Assembly: GCA_964352715.1 (NCBI GenBank)
Contig: CAYGSU010000001.1
Coordinates: 62,001 to 126,000, forward strand
Source of the DNA: JAVKBW01 sp964352715
GTDB lineage: Bacteria > Pseudomonadota > Alphaproteobacteria > UBA8366 > Aestuariispiraceae
DNA: 64,000 nt
Direction of reading: 5' to 3'
Part shown: positions 1 through 9,186 of the stretch, in pieces
Numbering within the stretch: the stretch's first letter is position 1
Layout: the number at the start of each line of letters is the position of its first letter
Made by a program: the position numbers and the translations under genes
Notes under the pieces: model-generated
The model's input: the letters and a program-made list of their open reading frames with translations, nothing else
The model's database searches: none
What the model was told of the DNA's origin: nothing

Positions 1-572
1 GGCATTCCGCGGCGGCGGCGGTCGCAGCAGCGCTGATGGGGTCGAAGACCGCGCAGATGTTTCATGACCATGTTCTGGTCAAAGAACCGGGCACCAGCAA
101 ACCGACACCCTGGCATCAGGATTCGCCGTACTATTTTGTCGAAGGTCAGCAGACGGTCAGCTTCTGGGCGCCGGTCGATCCGGTTTCCGAGGCGACCCTG
201 CGCTGTGTCGCCGGGTCGCATCTGTGGGAAAAGCAGGTGATGCCGGTGCGGTGGCTTTCGGATGACAGCTTCTATCCTGATCCGGACCTTTACATGCCCG
301 TGCCCGATCCGGACAAGGCGCCGGACTTTTACAATATTCTGGAATGGGACATGCAACCGGGCGATGCCGTGGCGTTTCACTTCCGCTGCCTGCACGGTGC
401 GCGCGGCAATCTTACCGATGCGCGCCGGCGGGCCTTTTCGCTTCGTTTCGTCGGCGACGACGCGCGGTATGTTGAACGACCGGGCCGCACGTCGCCCCCT
501 TATCCCGGACACGAGATGAAAGAGGGCGAGCGCTTGCGCGAAGACTGGTTCCCGGTCCTGTATGCGGCCTAG
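1..572 (+). CDS. Phytanoyl-CoA dioxygenase (PhyH) family protein, 5' end cut by window edge
   Basis: The frame is open from the first bases of the window to a TAG at 570-572, so the N-terminus lies upstream; the first internal ATG at 36 is probably not the start. The visible part has the Fe(II)/2-oxoglutarate oxygenase core: WHQD gives the HxD metal pair, CLHGARGN supplies the distal His, and RRAFSLRF the Arg expected to bind 2-oxoglutarate. Such enzymes hydroxylate small molecules, but the substrate cannot be told. It converges with the CocE hydrolase gene, whose stop is only 5 bases away. Family call is firm; function is open. Confidence 0.85.
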   Translation, partial: HSAAAAVAAALMGSKTAQMFHDHVLVKEPGTSKPTPWHQDSPYYFVEGQQTVSFWAPVDPVSEATLRCVAGSHLWEKQVMPVRWLSDDSFYPDPDLYMPVPDPDKAPDFYNILEWDMQPGDAVAFHFRCLHGARGNLTDARRRAFSLRFVGDDARYVERPGRTSPPYPGHEMKEGERLREDWFPVLYAA

Positions 573-577
573 AGCGG

Positions 578-2635
578 TTAATTCCCGTCACGGGGAATGG
601 TTTCGTCCCATTCCTTGTCGCTGACGACCGAGCCGCCCTCGGTTACGGTAAGACGTGCCTTCAGGAAAAAATTATCCCTGTCGCTGCTCATTTCCTGGGT
701 CGCGTCGATCACGACATCCAGTTCACCGTCCCGTCCATAACTCGAACGGTTGCGGAAGGTAAGGTGCGCACTTAGCGGATCGTCTTCCTGTATCGAGATC
801 GTCCGCCAATTGCGGTCGGAGAAGGTCCAGCCGTCGCGGTCAATCCGGGTTTCGCCGGCATCGTCCTCGTGGATCCACGTCGTGACGCCGGTCGCCACGT
901 CGCGTTCGTAGCGGACGACGGTGGGGTCTGCCTTGCGCAAGACCGTTACCGGGTGCACCGCGCTGTGTTCCGGCGGATCAATCGGGCGCAGGTCGTCATC
1001 AGCCGGCTGGTCCGGCCGGACCGGCAGGGCGAAAGTGGTGGCGCCGGTATGCACGGTCAGTGTCACAGGTTCCGGCGATGGCCAGATGACCGGCCACAGC
1101 GATGGCGCGATGGCGACGCGGATCCGATTGCCGGCCTGAAACCGGTAGGCAATGTCGTTCAGCACAACCTTCGCGGTGTAGCGTTTGCCCGGCTCCAGAT
1201 GGGTGACCGTTTCGTGGGTTTCGTCGTGGGTAAGGTTCATCAATCCGTAGGAAACCAGCGCCGACCGTCCATCCGGAAAAACATCGCAAAGACGCGCACT
1301 GGCGAAGGCGACCGGCCGGTCGACCGAGAACGACAGCGACAGGGTCGGCGCGCCGAAGATCGGCAGGGCTTCGGCCAGCGGTTCGGTATCCACGGCAAAG
1401 GCCAGACCGTCGTCTTCCCGCTGGTCCATCGGCGATTCCGGGTCGCCGCCGCCATTGTTGCTCCACATCGGGGTGCGGCTGCCATAGGTCTGCGGCACGC
1501 GGACATCGACCGAAGTTTCGGGTTCCGCCGCATCCGACAGGCTGCCTGCATTGACATGCAGAACCCGGTTCGTGACGTTCGGCGACGGCCATTGCTCTTC
1601 CGCAACCCAGTTGCCGTCACGGGTGTCGACATAGGGGGCCGGCGGCATGCTGTCGCTCATCCAGGCCCTAATCTTCGGTTCCTGTAATACGCCGGTATCG
1701 ATATCCTTCAGCCAGTAGTCCCACCAGCGCAGGGATTCCGAAAGAAAGCCGGCCATCGGCCCCGGATTGGCCTGGTGCATGTACTGATGGCCCCACGGGC
1801 CGATCAACGCTTTCGACGGGCCCTTCAGGTTGGCGATGGTGCGGGGCACCGGGTTGGTGTAGCCGTCGGCCCAGCCGCCCATCATGTAAACCGGAATTTC
1901 GATCTTGCTGTAGTCCTCGCAGACCGAACCGTGCTTCCAGTATTCGTCGCGGCGCTGGTGATGCAGCCATTCGTTTATCCAGGGACCGGCGCAGGCAAGG
2001 CGATCTTCCCAGGTTTCTCTCCATTTATTTCCCAGAAATTTGGGATCGGGCGAGCGCGCACCTGCCGGGAACATCGCAAACGACCAGTTGGGATTTTCGT
2101 AAAGCAGGCAGCCGCCCATATAGTGGATGTCGTCGGCATAGCGGTCATCGGTGGAATAGACGGAAATGACCGCCTTCAGCGCGTCAGGCTGGCGCGCCGC
2201 GACCTGCAGGCCGTTGAACCCGCCCCAGGATTTTCCGAACATGCCGACGCGACCGGAACACCAGGGCTGCGCCGCCAGCCAGGCAATCACCTCGACCGCG
2301 TCATCCTGTTCCTGTTCCAGATACTCGCCCCACATCTGGCCTTCGCTTTCGCCGGAACCGCGCATGTCGACGCGGATCGAGCAATAGCCGTGACCGGCAA
2401 GATACGGATGCATCGCTTCGTCGCGTGCGGCGGTGCCGTCGCGCTTGCAGTAGGGAATGTATTCCATGATGGCGGGAACCGGGTTCTGTTCCGCATCCTC
2501 CGGCAGCCAGTACCGGCAGGCCAGCCGCGTACCGTCCGACAACGGAATCCAGTCGTTCTCCACTTCCCGGATCTTGTGAGGAAAATCGGATACGACCTTC
2601 GCCTTGGCAACCGACGATGTGGCTCCCGCTACCAT
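578..2635 (-). CDS. CocE/NonD family hydrolase (X-Pro dipeptidyl-peptidase S15 type)
   Basis: This 685-residue alpha/beta hydrolase of the CocE/NonD family cleaves ester or amide bonds of small acyl compounds. The N-terminal half carries the nucleophile elbow GKSWGG with catalytic Ser near residue 136, and an oxyanion-type MRGSGES stretch near residue 91. The C-terminal part is the jelly-roll domain usual for S15 enzymes. The start at 2635 is supported by TAGGAG eight bases upstream of the ATG. It is the last gene of a leftward row: binding protein, permeases, ATPase, Fe/2OG oxygenase, hydrolase. That order suggests it acts on the imported compound or its hydroxylated product. A paralogue of almost the same length lies at 10831-12867. 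Confidence 0.9.
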   Translation of the reverse strand: MVAGATSSVAKAKVVSDFPHKIREVENDWIPLSDGTRLACRYWLPEDAEQNPVPAIMEYIPYCKRDGTAARDEAMHPYLAGHGYCSIRVDMRGSGESEGQMWGEYLEQEQDDAVEVIAWLAAQPWCSGRVGMFGKSWGGFNGLQVAARQPDALKAVISVYSTDDRYADDIHYMGGCLLYENPNWSFAMFPAGARSPDPKFLGNKWRETWEDRLACAGPWINEWLHHQRRDEYWKHGSVCEDYSKIEIPVYMMGGWADGYTNPVPRTIANLKGPSKALIGPWGHQYMHQANPGPMAGFLSESLRWWDYWLKDIDTGVLQEPKIRAWMSDSMPPAPYVDTRDGNWVAEEQWPSPNVTNRVLHVNAGSLSDAAEPETSVDVRVPQTYGSRTPMWSNNGGGDPESPMDQREDDGLAFAVDTEPLAEALPIFGAPTLSLSFSVDRPVAFASARLCDVFPDGRSALVSYGLMNLTHDETHETVTHLEPGKRYTAKVVLNDIAYRFQAGNRIRVAIAPSLWPVIWPSPEPVTLTVHTGATTFALPVRPDQPADDDLRPIDPPEHSAVHPVTVLRKADPTVVRYERDVATGVTTWIHEDDAGETRIDRDGWTFSDRNWRTISIQEDDPLSAHLTFRNRSSYGRDGELDVVIDATQEMSSDRDNFFLKARLTVTEGGSVVSDKEWDETIPRDGN

Positions 2636-2660
2636 CTGCTATCTCCTAAATAAGTGTAAT

Positions 2661-3485
2661 TCAGACGCCGGCTTCCAGGCCGGTGCGTCCATAGACTGTC
2701 AAATTAACTTCCGGATCGCCGACAACGCCTGGTTCCGTTTCATAGACGAAGACGGCCATCAGGCGCAGGCGATCACCCTTCACAGGTGATACACGGTGCA
2801 GTGAATTGCAACCCCGGAAGATGGTCAGTTCGCCGGCCGACCTCGAGACGACCTCGACCCGGTCGCGGTTCCCGTCCAGAACCTCGGTCATGTAACTAAT
2901 GTCTTCGTCTTCGGGGCCTTTACGCGTGTTCGGCGCCATTTCGAAATTGCCACCGGTATCGGCTGCCTGCAGCATCAGGGTCATCGTGAAGGCGTTGGTG
3001 GAATCATAATGCCAGGCTGACTGATCGCCGTCGCCGTAGCAAATCACGTTGACCGGCTGAAGGGTGTCCTCGCTGGGATACAGCACCGGTTCGCCGACGA
3101 TTTCCGCGATGAATTTCTGAAACGGCTGCCAGAAATACAAAAGCTTAAGCGCCGCATCGTCAGGCAGGCAATCGGCGGGAATCATCCTGTATCGCGCCGG
3201 GTTCATGATATTGCGCGGATGATGCGCCGGCAGGGTCGCGTCGCCCTTGCGTTGCAGATAACAGTTGCGGTTTGAATTGGCGGCATTGGCCTTCGACAGC
3301 AACAATGTCGCGAGCGCCGCCGCAGTCGATACCGCATCCGGCGTGAACAGGCCGGGAAGCGAGCAGTATTGTTTTCTGTCCAGACGCGCCTTGCAGTCGG
3401 CGATTATCTCGGCGCGGGCGCGGTCGTCCCGCCCGTCTATCGGGTAGCGGTCAAAATCGATTGGCGGAATGGCGGTGTGGGTCAT
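2661..3485 (-). CDS. Fe(II)/2-oxoglutarate-dependent oxygenase, BesD/HalD-like
   Basis: This 274-residue protein resembles the BesD/HalD group, known for free-amino-acid halogenases and hydroxylases. The metal site reads AWHYD, with His159 and Asp161, a distal His230 in SLHRVSP and Arg239 in GDRLRL. BesD-type halogenases have Gly in place of the Asp so that chloride can bind iron. Asp161 is present here, so hydroxylation is the expected reaction. It sits 17 bases downstream of the ABC ATPase and 25 bases upstream of the CocE gene, in one operon. A free amino acid or small peptide derivative delivered by the transporter is a reasonable but unproven substrate. Confidence 0.8.
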   Translation of the reverse strand: MTHTAIPPIDFDRYPIDGRDDRARAEIIADCKARLDRKQYCSLPGLFTPDAVSTAAALATLLLSKANAANSNRNCYLQRKGDATLPAHHPRNIMNPARYRMIPADCLPDDAALKLLYFWQPFQKFIAEIVGEPVLYPSEDTLQPVNVICYGDGDQSAWHYDSTNAFTMTLMLQAADTGGNFEMAPNTRKGPEDEDISYMTEVLDGNRDRVEVVSRSAGELTIFRGCNSLHRVSPVKGDRLRLMAVFVYETEPGVVGDPEVNLTVYGRTGLEAGV

Positions 3486-3502
3486 GTGCTGTGGTCACCG
3501 GC

Positions 3503-5545
3503 CTAAATGGCTTTTGCGGTCAAGGGATAGTGGCACTTAACCGACCTGCCATCGCCCATCACCGTGTCTCCAGGCGCTTCTGACGTGCACCGGTCGGTCG
3601 CGTATTTGCACCGCGCATGGAATTCGCAGCCTGATGGCCTGTTGGCCAGGCTGGGGACCTCGCCCTCGATAGAAATAAGCTGCCGGCGTTTCGACGGGTC
3701 CGGTTTCGGCACGCCGTGCACAAGGGCTTCCGTATAGGGGTGGGCCGGGGCGTTGAAAATCTGTTCGCTGTCGCCGAACTCGACGATCCGTCCAAGATAC
3801 ATGATCGCCAGCCGGTCGCTGATATGGCGCACGACCGGCAGGTTATGCGTGATGATCAGGAAGGTCAGTTCGTGTTCACGCTGCAACCTGTTCATCAGGT
3901 TGAGGATCTCGCCCTGCACGGAAACGTCCAGACCGGCGGTCGGTTCATCGGCGATGATAAGCTTTGGCTGCAACGCCAGGGCGCGGGCGACGCCGACACG
4001 GCGCGCCTGTCCGCCGGAAAGTTCGTGCGGATACCGCGACAGGAAGTCTCGCGGCAATTGCACCATTTCCAGCAACCGCTGGGCTTCGTTGTCGAGCGAA
4101 CCGTCGCCACCGGCGCGGCCGTGAATTTCCAGCGGTTCCGCCAGCAGCGCCCGGACAGACTGGCGCGGGCTAAGTGACCCGATCGGATCCTGGAACATCA
4201 TCGCCATGTCGCGGCGCAACGGCTTGAACCGGCTTTCCGGCAGGCCGATAAGTTCCTGACCTTCAAACGTGACAGAGCCGGAATACGCCGGCACCAGCCC
4301 CAGGATGGTTCGCCCGAAGGTCGTTTTGCCGGAACCGCTTTCGCCAACCAGCCCCAGGGTCTCGCCCTTCCGCAGGTCCATCGATACATCGAGGACGGCG
4401 TCGACATACGGGGTCTTGTTGCCGGTCAGCAGCGCCTTTGTCGCGCCCATGGTGCGGAACCGGACCTGAAGATTCTTGATCGAGACCAGGGCGTCCTGTT
4501 CGATGATGGATTGCCGCGCTGTCGCATCGGACGCGCTTTGCCCGGAGGCGCCTTGCTTGGGTTTTTCTCCGTCAGGCAGCAAATCGGCAAAGAGGTGGCA
4601 TCGCACATGTTGGGTATCGCCAAGTTTCACATCCGGTGGCCGAACTTTTGAACACCCGCTGCCGGCATTGCTGCACCGGGCCGCGAAGACGCAGCCGGCG
4701 GGCGGCTGCCGCAGGTTCGGCACCTCGCCGGCTATGACCGGCAGGATGCGCGACTTTTCTTCCACCCGCGCCGGGTCGCATTCCAGCAGCGCGCGCGTGT
4801 AGGGATGCGCCGGGTTATGGAAAATATCCTCGCAGGTTCCCTGTTCCAGCACTTCGCCGGCATACAGAACAACCACGTCGTCGCACAATTCGGCTACCAG
4901 CCCCAGATTGTGCGAAACGACGATCAGTGTCGCGGACATCTCGTCTTTGAGCTCGCGCAACAGATGGATGATCTGCGCTTCCATCGTTACGTCCAGCGCC
5001 GTGGTCGGTTCATCGGCGATCAGCAGGCCCGGCCGCATCAGCAGGGCCATGGCAATGCCCGCCCGCTGGCGCATCCCGCCACTGAAATTGTGCGGATACT
5101 GTGCGATCCGGGATTCCGGGTCGGGGATGCCGACGCGCCGCAGCATGTCGACGGAAACCTTGTTCTTTTCCCGCGAACTTCTGTTGGTGCGGTACTGAAT
5201 GTCAGCCATCTGCTGACCGTAGGTCATGACCGGAATCTGCGATGTCATCGGATCCTGGAAGACAACCGAAACCTGCTCGTTACGGAACTTCAGCAGCTTG
5301 TCGGCCGTGTAATCCAGAACGTTGTCATCGCCGAAGCGTACCTCGCCCTGTTCGACGATGCCGTTCTTGGCCAGCAGACGCAGCATGGACCAGATGACCG
5401 TGCTTTTGCCCGACCCGCTTTCGCCGACCACGCCGAGGATGCGATTCTTCCTTACATTGATGTCAATGTTGCGAAGCGCATGAACGCGTCCGCGCGGGGT
5501 TGTGAAATCGACACACAGATCCTTGATTTCTACGAGATTTTCCAT
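3503..5545 (-). CDS. Fused double ATP-binding subunit of a dipeptide/oligopeptide-type ABC transporter (DppD-DppF fusion)
   Basis: The 680 residues contain two complete ABC ATPase domains in tandem, like GsiA and other fused Dpp/Opp ATPases. Each half has a Walker A GESGSGKS box, one ending ST and one TT, an ABC signature (SGGMRQR in the first, SGGQARR in the second), a DEPT Walker B and a C-terminal oligopeptide-transporter segment with clustered cysteines. It would power uptake through the two permeases encoded just upstream. The start lies 4 bases after the DppC-type stop. Substrate range cannot be read from the ATPase. Confidence 0.95.
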   Translation of the reverse strand: MENLVEIKDLCVDFTTPRGRVHALRNIDINVRKNRILGVVGESGSGKSTVIWSMLRLLAKNGIVEQGEVRFGDDNVLDYTADKLLKFRNEQVSVVFQDPMTSQIPVMTYGQQMADIQYRTNRSSREKNKVSVDMLRRVGIPDPESRIAQYPHNFSGGMRQRAGIAMALLMRPGLLIADEPTTALDVTMEAQIIHLLRELKDEMSATLIVVSHNLGLVAELCDDVVVLYAGEVLEQGTCEDIFHNPAHPYTRALLECDPARVEEKSRILPVIAGEVPNLRQPPAGCVFAARCSNAGSGCSKVRPPDVKLGDTQHVRCHLFADLLPDGEKPKQGASGQSASDATARQSIIEQDALVSIKNLQVRFRTMGATKALLTGNKTPYVDAVLDVSMDLRKGETLGLVGESGSGKTTFGRTILGLVPAYSGSVTFEGQELIGLPESRFKPLRRDMAMMFQDPIGSLSPRQSVRALLAEPLEIHGRAGGDGSLDNEAQRLLEMVQLPRDFLSRYPHELSGGQARRVGVARALALQPKLIIADEPTAGLDVSVQGEILNLMNRLQREHELTFLIITHNLPVVRHISDRLAIMYLGRIVEFGDSEQIFNAPAHPYTEALVHGVPKPDPSKRRQLISIEGEVPSLANRPSGCEFHARCKYATDRCTSEAPGDTVMGDGRSVKCHYPLTAKAI

Positions 5546-5549
5546 CCGC

Positions 5550-6455
5550 CTAGCGCCCTCTGTTCAGACGCGGATCGAACGTGTCGCGCAAGGCTTCACC
5601 CAGGAACGTGAAGCCCAGAGTTGTCAGAACCAGCGGAATGCCGCCGGCGATAACCGGCCAGGGCGTATCCCGGATAATCAGATATCCTTCGTTGAGAACC
5701 GTCCCCCAGCTTGCCGTCGGCGGCAGAACGCCAAGGCCCAGAAAACTAAGCCCGGCTTCCACGGTAACGACGACCGGTACATCCATCGCCGCCAGGATCA
5801 GAAGCGGGCCAATGACGTTCGGAATGATATGCCGCCGCAAAACGAGCCACATGCTTGCGCCGAGAGATCGCTCGGCAATGATAAACTCGCTGTTTTTCAG
5901 CGCCAGCGTGGCCGTTCGCGACAGCCGGGCGTAGCCTGGAATACTCGTTATGATGACAATGGTCAGGACCAGACTGAGACTGGGTCCCAGGAGTGCGACG
6001 GCCGCCAGCGCCAGAACAATGGTCGGGAAGGAGCGCACGGCATCGAACATCAGCAGCAGGAAACTGTCCAGCCAGCGTGGCCCGTAGCCGGCCAGCGTAC
6101 CCAGCAACAGCCCGATCACCAGCGAAACGGAAACGCCGATCGCGGCAACCTGCAACGCGACCCGGCCGCCATACAGAACCCGCGTATAGGTATCGCGGCC
6201 AAGCTGATCAGTCCCCAGCCAGTGTTCCGCCGTCGGGCCCGACATGCGGTTCGGAATATCCATGGCGAATGGGTCGTGGGTTGAAAAGAACGGCGCGAAT
6301 ATCGCGCTCAGGAAAAATGCGATCACAAGCAGCAGGCCGACCATGCCCTGGCCGTTTTTCATAAAGATAATGATCTTGTCGATCGTTTCGGCGCGCGCGG
6401 TCTGCGGCGCTTCCCCTGCGATCAGATCGCTTGTTTCTTGCTCAGAGTGAGTCAC
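5550..6455 (-). CDS. ABC transporter permease, DppC type
   Basis: This is an inner-membrane permease of the peptide/nickel family. It has one N-terminal membrane segment, then a periplasmic stretch with HWLGTDQLGRD typical of DppC proteins, then the BPD_transp_1 domain ending in a DPRLN tail. I chose the GTG at 6455, which gives an N-terminus VTHSEQ and overlaps the end of the DppB-type gene by 14 bases. An ATG at 6485 is also in frame and would give a 44-base overlap. Either overlap implies translational coupling with the partner permease. Confidence 0.92.
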   Translation of the reverse strand: MTHSEQETSDLIAGEAPQTARAETIDKIIIFMKNGQGMVGLLLVIAFFLSAIFAPFFSTHDPFAMDIPNRMSGPTAEHWLGTDQLGRDTYTRVLYGGRVALQVAAIGVSVSLVIGLLLGTLAGYGPRWLDSFLLLMFDAVRSFPTIVLALAAVALLGPSLSLVLTIVIITSIPGYARLSRTATLALKNSEFIIAERSLGASMWLVLRRHIIPNVIGPLLILAAMDVPVVVTVEAGLSFLGLGVLPPTASWGTVLNEGYLIIRDTPWPVIAGGIPLVLTTLGFTFLGEALRDTFDPRLNRGR

Positions 6456-7386
6456 GGACACGCGGATCCAGATAAGAGACAACAATATCGGCGGCGAGGG
6501 TTACGGCGACATACAGTGCGATTGTCGCCAGCACGGCGCCCTGAACGACAGGAAAGTTCCGGCTCAGCACCATGTCGTAGATAACCTTGCCGATTCCGGG
6601 GCGCGAGAAAATGATCTCTGCGAAGACGGCGCCCGACAGCAGGCCGCCAAACCCGATGCCGACCAGCGTGATTGTTGGAAGGATCGCCACCTTCAAACCG
6701 TAGCGATAAACGATTGTCTTCGACCGAAGACCGAATGCGTGGGCCGATTTGATATAGTTTTCGCCCATGACTTCCAGCATCGATGCGCGGACAAGGCGTG
6801 CGATATATCCGACCCAGCCAAGGCCGACCGCGAAGGCCGGCAGAATAAGATGAACGATCTGATCAACTATATCGCCATCGTCACCGGCTCCAATCACCGG
6901 CAACCATCGCAAATGGATCGAAAAGACAAGAATGGCCCAGATCGAAACCAGAAATGACGGCACCGCGATGGTGCCGACGGACAGGATTCCGGTCACGCGG
7001 TCAATCATGGTGTTCTGGTGGGTTGCGGAAAGGCAGCCGAGCGGAATGCCGATCGCCGCCGCCCAGGCCAGAGCCGTTACCGCCAGAACGACAGTATTGG
7101 GCATCTGATCGGCAATTGTATCGATAACCGGACGGTTCGAAAAAACATCAGCGCCGAGATCGCCTTGTACAACATTACCGATAAAAATCATGAACTGAAC
7201 GTAGATCGGCTCATTCAGGTGCATTTTCTCTGCATACGCCGCCTGGATCTCGGGCGTTGCGCGTGGTCCCAGCGCAATCGAAACCGGGTCGCCCGGAATG
7301 GAATGCAGCATGGTAAACAGCGCCAGGATCGCCACAAAGACGATGGCAACCGAAAGCGCAATTCGTTTAAGGGCGTATAGCCACAT
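6442..7386 (-). CDS. ABC transporter permease, DppB type
   Basis: This 314-residue inner-membrane permease has the DppB layout: an N-terminal segment, the HSIPGDPV motif near residue 28, a long periplasmic loop and the transport domain ending YLDPRVRDSL. It pairs with the DppC-type permease, whose start it overlaps. A rho-independent terminator separates it from the binding-protein gene upstream, so permease synthesis probably depends on readthrough. No other function is likely. Confidence 0.93.
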   Translation of the reverse strand: MWLYALKRIALSVAIVFVAILALFTMLHSIPGDPVSIALGPRATPEIQAAYAEKMHLNEPIYVQFMIFIGNVVQGDLGADVFSNRPVIDTIADQMPNTVVLAVTALAWAAAIGIPLGCLSATHQNTMIDRVTGILSVGTIAVPSFLVSIWAILVFSIHLRWLPVIGAGDDGDIVDQIVHLILPAFAVGLGWVGYIARLVRASMLEVMGENYIKSAHAFGLRSKTIVYRYGLKVAILPTITLVGIGFGGLLSGAVFAEIIFSRPGIGKVIYDMVLSRNFPVVQGAVLATIALYVAVTLAADIVVSYLDPRVRDSL

Positions 7387-7410
7387 AGCAGATCAATTAT
7401 GGTGTATGGG

Positions 7411-7445
7411 AAAAGAAAGGGGCCGGGATTGTGAAACCCCGGCCC
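7411..7445 (-). terminator. Intercistronic terminator/attenuator after the binding-protein gene
   Basis: Read on the minus strand, an 8-bp GC stem (GGGCCGGG pairing with CCCGGCCC, 10-base loop) at 7420-7445 is followed by TTTCTTTT. It lies between the solute-binding protein stop and the first permease start, both on the minus strand, so it would let more binding protein than membrane subunits be made. Confidence 0.75.
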
Positions 7446-7452
7446 GTTCTTG

Positions 7453-9003
7453 TTACGCAGGCTTGAAGTAAGACAGCTGCATCTCACCCGAAGGCGCGAA
7501 CAGCGGGTCAACATTAGCGCTGTGGATATAAACTTCCGGTTCGTGTGTCAGCCAGACATAGGCACCGGTGTTCTCCATGATTTCCTGCATCCGCAGAGCG
7601 ATATCGTTCCGCTCAGCAGGATCGGATTTGGCGATCAGTTCGGCGAACAGCTCTTCGAACTCATCCGACGACCAGCGTTCCCAGTTCCAGACACCAACCT
7701 GATCGCGCACGAACCACTGGAACGGTTCATACGTATCGGCGCCGGAGCCGTACCGCATGATCCAGAGTTCAAGATCCTTCCAGGTATCGCCCTTGCTTTC
7801 CTGTCCCATTTCCCAGAAAGGTCCGGAATCGAGCGGCAGCACGGTAACCTTGATGCCGATCGCCGCCAGATTGGCCTGAATGATCTGTGCGGCAAGAATG
7901 CGTTCCTGCGCATTCAGCGTACGCAGGGTCAGTTCCAGGCCGGAAACACCGGCTTCTTCCAGAAGAGCCTTGGCTTTCGCCGGATCGTAGGAATAGTTCG
8001 ACTCGTCCCGCTTTCCGACCAGGCCGGGGCAGACAACACCATGCGACGGAATGGCCGTACCGGAATAAGCGCCCTGGATGACCGAAGCCTGGTCAACAGC
8101 ATGCTGAATTGCCTGACGAACGCGGATATCCTGCAGTTTCGGATGGTCAATGTTCATGCCCATCCACATATACTGAAGCGCGCCGGCCACCGTCAGCTTG
8201 CTGTTCTCAGGCAGTTCTTTCTGATACCGGGCATAAGCGTTCGATGTGATTTTCGCACAGTGCAGTTCGCCGGCTTCATAAGCGAGTGCCGCTGCTTCGT
8301 CTTCCGCGACGAACGGACAATGGATATTGTCAAAGGCAGGCTTTGCGCCATTCCATTCCGGATTCCGCCGAAACTTGACGTACTGGCCCGGTTTGAACTC
8401 CATCAGATACGGACCACAGGTTGCCGGCACGTCTGTTGTGAACTTGCCGCCAACACTTTCCGTTGCTTTTTTCGAGAGAAAAACCCCGGTGCCGGAGCAA
8501 AGGGTCTGCGTCATGAAGGGTGAAAACGGCTGTTTCAGGACGATCGTACCGCTATACTTGTCTTTGATATCAACACGATCATACGCGACGTAATCGCCTT
8601 TCCATTCGCTCTGCGCCATCCGGTCATAGGAATACTGCACGTCTTCCGTCGTCACTTCACCGAAGCCGTTGGTCCACTGCATGCCGGATCTCAGGGTGAA
8701 ATCAATTTCCGTCGGCGTCCGGACGCTAATGGATTCCACATGTGGAGATTTGACCCATACCGACTGCCCGTTTTCATAACCGAAATGGACAAGTGATGGC
8801 AGCGTTGCCCAGTTGACGTCGTTGTCCGGATGGCCGCCGACATAGTAACCCGGGTCGAGGCTGTCCATATCACGGTCGAAACGAACAATCAGGGTATCGC
8901 CTTCAGCGGAATAGGAAATTCCGGGGAAAGTTCCGACCATACCTGCTGCACCGGCGAAAGCCGCTGTCTGCAGAAACTGGCGTCGTGATTGAGTAAAAGT
9001 CAT
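7453..9003 (-). CDS. ABC transporter substrate-binding protein, family 5 (peptide/nickel type), Tat-exported
   Basis: This 516-residue periplasmic binding protein of the SBP_bac_5 family starts with a twin-arginine signal (SRRQFLQ followed by a hydrophobic stretch to about residue 32). The body has the usual features of Dpp/Opp binding proteins, such as IRVRQAIQHAVD and NAQERILAAQIIQANLAAIG. It is the first gene of the leftward transporter operon and is followed by a terminator hairpin. Ligands of this family range from peptides to glutathione, opines and nickel. The neighbouring hydrolases and the amino-acid-type oxygenase favour a peptide- or amide-like ligand. Confidence 0.94.
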   Translation of the reverse strand: MTFTQSRRQFLQTAAFAGAAGMVGTFPGISYSAEGDTLIVRFDRDMDSLDPGYYVGGHPDNDVNWATLPSLVHFGYENGQSVWVKSPHVESISVRTPTEIDFTLRSGMQWTNGFGEVTTEDVQYSYDRMAQSEWKGDYVAYDRVDIKDKYSGTIVLKQPFSPFMTQTLCSGTGVFLSKKATESVGGKFTTDVPATCGPYLMEFKPGQYVKFRRNPEWNGAKPAFDNIHCPFVAEDEAAALAYEAGELHCAKITSNAYARYQKELPENSKLTVAGALQYMWMGMNIDHPKLQDIRVRQAIQHAVDQASVIQGAYSGTAIPSHGVVCPGLVGKRDESNYSYDPAKAKALLEEAGVSGLELTLRTLNAQERILAAQIIQANLAAIGIKVTVLPLDSGPFWEMGQESKGDTWKDLELWIMRYGSGADTYEPFQWFVRDQVGVWNWERWSSDEFEELFAELIAKSDPAERNDIALRMQEIMENTGAYVWLTHEPEVYIHSANVDPLFAPSGEMQLSYFKPA

Positions 9004-9150
9004 GGTGCTCGTCTTCCTTTCGTATCCTCTTGTTCTTTAACCGCAGCATTTTTGCTGCTCATTCTTAAGGCCGGATTGGACCAGCCACGCTTGTTTCGAC
9101 GGGAGTGTGCTATCTTTTTTGTTTTCGTGAAAGAGATTTTATGAAACTTT

Positions 9151-9166
9151 TTGGACCAGCGTCCAA
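9151..9166. promoter_or_regulatory. Inverted repeat operator candidate in a divergent promoter region
   Basis: TTGGAC-CAGC-GTCCAA is a perfect 6-bp inverted repeat 20 bases upstream of the amidohydrolase ATG. The first ten bases, TTGGACCAGC, recur at 9076-9085, closer to the divergent binding-protein gene. The pair could be the operator for both divergent units. No regulator gene is adjacent, so the binding protein is unknown. Confidence 0.5.
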
Positions 9167-9186
9167 CTTTTTTTCGGGGAATCCGA

